From NCBI RefSeq assembly GCF_002735905.1, contig NZ_PEBD01000004.1, positions 806,001 to 870,000 of the forward strand: a DNA stretch of 64,000 bases. Direction: 5' to 3'. The notes under the pieces are model-generated. The model was not told the origin of the DNA, did not search any database, and saw only the letters and a program-made list of their open reading frames with translations. The DNA is from Williamsia muralis. GTDB taxonomy: Bacteria; Actinomycetota; Actinomycetes; Mycobacteriales; Mycobacteriaceae. Shown one piece after another: positions 63,618 to 64,000 of this stretch; within the stretch, counting starts at the first letter, position 1, and each line of letters begins with the position of its first letter. The position numbers and the translations under genes were made by a program.

Positions 63618-64000
63618 TCACGCGGGCATCTTGACGTCTTTCGCGGCGAGGAGGGCTGACAGCGCCTGCGGAACCAGGGCGAGGCTCAGCACGCCCATGG
63701 CCAGCGGCCACGAACCGCTGATGTCATGCAAGGCGCCGATGGCCAAGGGGCCGGCTGCGGCGAGGCAGTAGCCGACGGCCTGTGCCATCCCAGATATCTG
63801 TCCGGTCTGGGCGGGGCTCGAGCTACGCAACACCATGAACAGAAGTGCCAAGCTGATCGACGCCCCTGGGCCGGCAGCCACGCAGATCACCCAGAGCGCC
63901 GTCCAGTGGTCGGTGCCGATGAGTCCGGCGAATCCGACTGCACTCACCACGCACGCCGACAGGGTGATCGCGCGCTGACCGCGGAAGTGCCCGGCGATGA
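63618..64000 (-). CDS. MFS transporter, 3' part (cut by window end)
   Basis: About 127 C-terminal residues with four membrane segments; the frame stays open to position 64000 and continues outside. GQISGMAQAVGYCLAAAGPLAIGALHD matches the CynX/NimT-like MFS group (read as GQISGMAQAVGY plus CLAAAGPLAIGALHD). Substrate unknown. It converges with the MpaB-like gene, 12 bases apart. Confidence 0.8.
   Translation of the reverse strand, partial: IAGHFRGQRAITLSACVVSAVGFAGLIGTDHWTALWVICVAAGPGASISLALLFMVLRSSSPAQTGQISGMAQAVGYCLAAAGPLAIGALHDISGSWPLAMGVLSLALVPQALSALLAAKDVKMPA

Overview
The window is high-GC, densely coded DNA from a mycolic-acid-containing actinobacterium (order Mycobacteriales). Gordonia or a close genus such as Williamsia is the best guess. 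The signs are MmpS- and MmpL-type proteins, an EspC-like protein with a DUF1023 hydrolase, a DUF222/HNH protein of the 13E12 type, an FprB-type ferredoxin/reductase fusion, an ECF41 sigma factor, frequent GTG starts and many ATGA or GTGA overlaps. The genus is inferred from gene content only. I saw no rRNA, tRNA, CRISPR array, prophage or intact insertion sequence.

Layout. 0.2-4.3 kb: an MmpS-like protein, small membrane proteins and an OPT-family oligopeptide transporter. 5.0-13.1 kb: a complete respiratory nitrate reductase operon, narGHJI, with the transporter narK. 13.1-20.2 kb: a helix-hairpin-helix-like protein, a four-copy 103-bp tandem repeat, a uracil/xanthine permease, a GT-C glycosyltransferase, a membrane protein, and the EspC-like/DUF1023 pair. 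20.3-24.6 kb: an MmpL exporter, a hotdog thioesterase and a TetR regulator, with two related operator candidates. 24.7-27.2 kb: an AurF-type diiron oxygenase coupled to an FprB-type reductase.

27.3-34.1 kb holds the most unusual locus: GntR/UTRA regulator, small ferredoxin, ABC substrate-binding lipoprotein with a NosL-like tail, permease, ATPase, and an AprA-like flavoprotein with a HEAT-repeat tail. All six genes face the same way and look like one operon. It resembles an uptake system tied to an adenylylsulfate-reductase-like redox pair; the substrate is unknown.

34.3-40.6 kb: a DUF998 protein, a truncated SDR gene, DUF3253, an AhpD/CMD-family protein, a NarL-type regulator, a lone receiver protein, a histidine kinase and a chloroperoxidase-like hydrolase. 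40.7-45.0 kb: a translationally coupled operon of an MFS exporter, a CofH/FbiC-like protein without the radical-SAM cysteine motif, and a Baeyer-Villiger-type monooxygenase. 45.0-48.1 kb: an ECF41 sigma factor, TerD and the HNH protein. 48.1-53.2 kb: a 5-oxoprolinase operon (pxpABC) with an NRAMP-like transporter and a DUF1445 hydro-lyase, divergent from a GntR/FCD regulator. 53.2-60.8 kb: small proteins, a hydrolase, a TetR/glycosyltransferase pair sharing a promoter-operator, an antiporter, a thioesterase and a zinc alcohol dehydrogenase. 60.8-64 kb: a relative of the 103-bp repeat, an NrtR-like regulator divergent from an ADP-ribosylglycohydrolase, an MpaB-like protein, and the 3' part of an MFS gene cut by the window edge.
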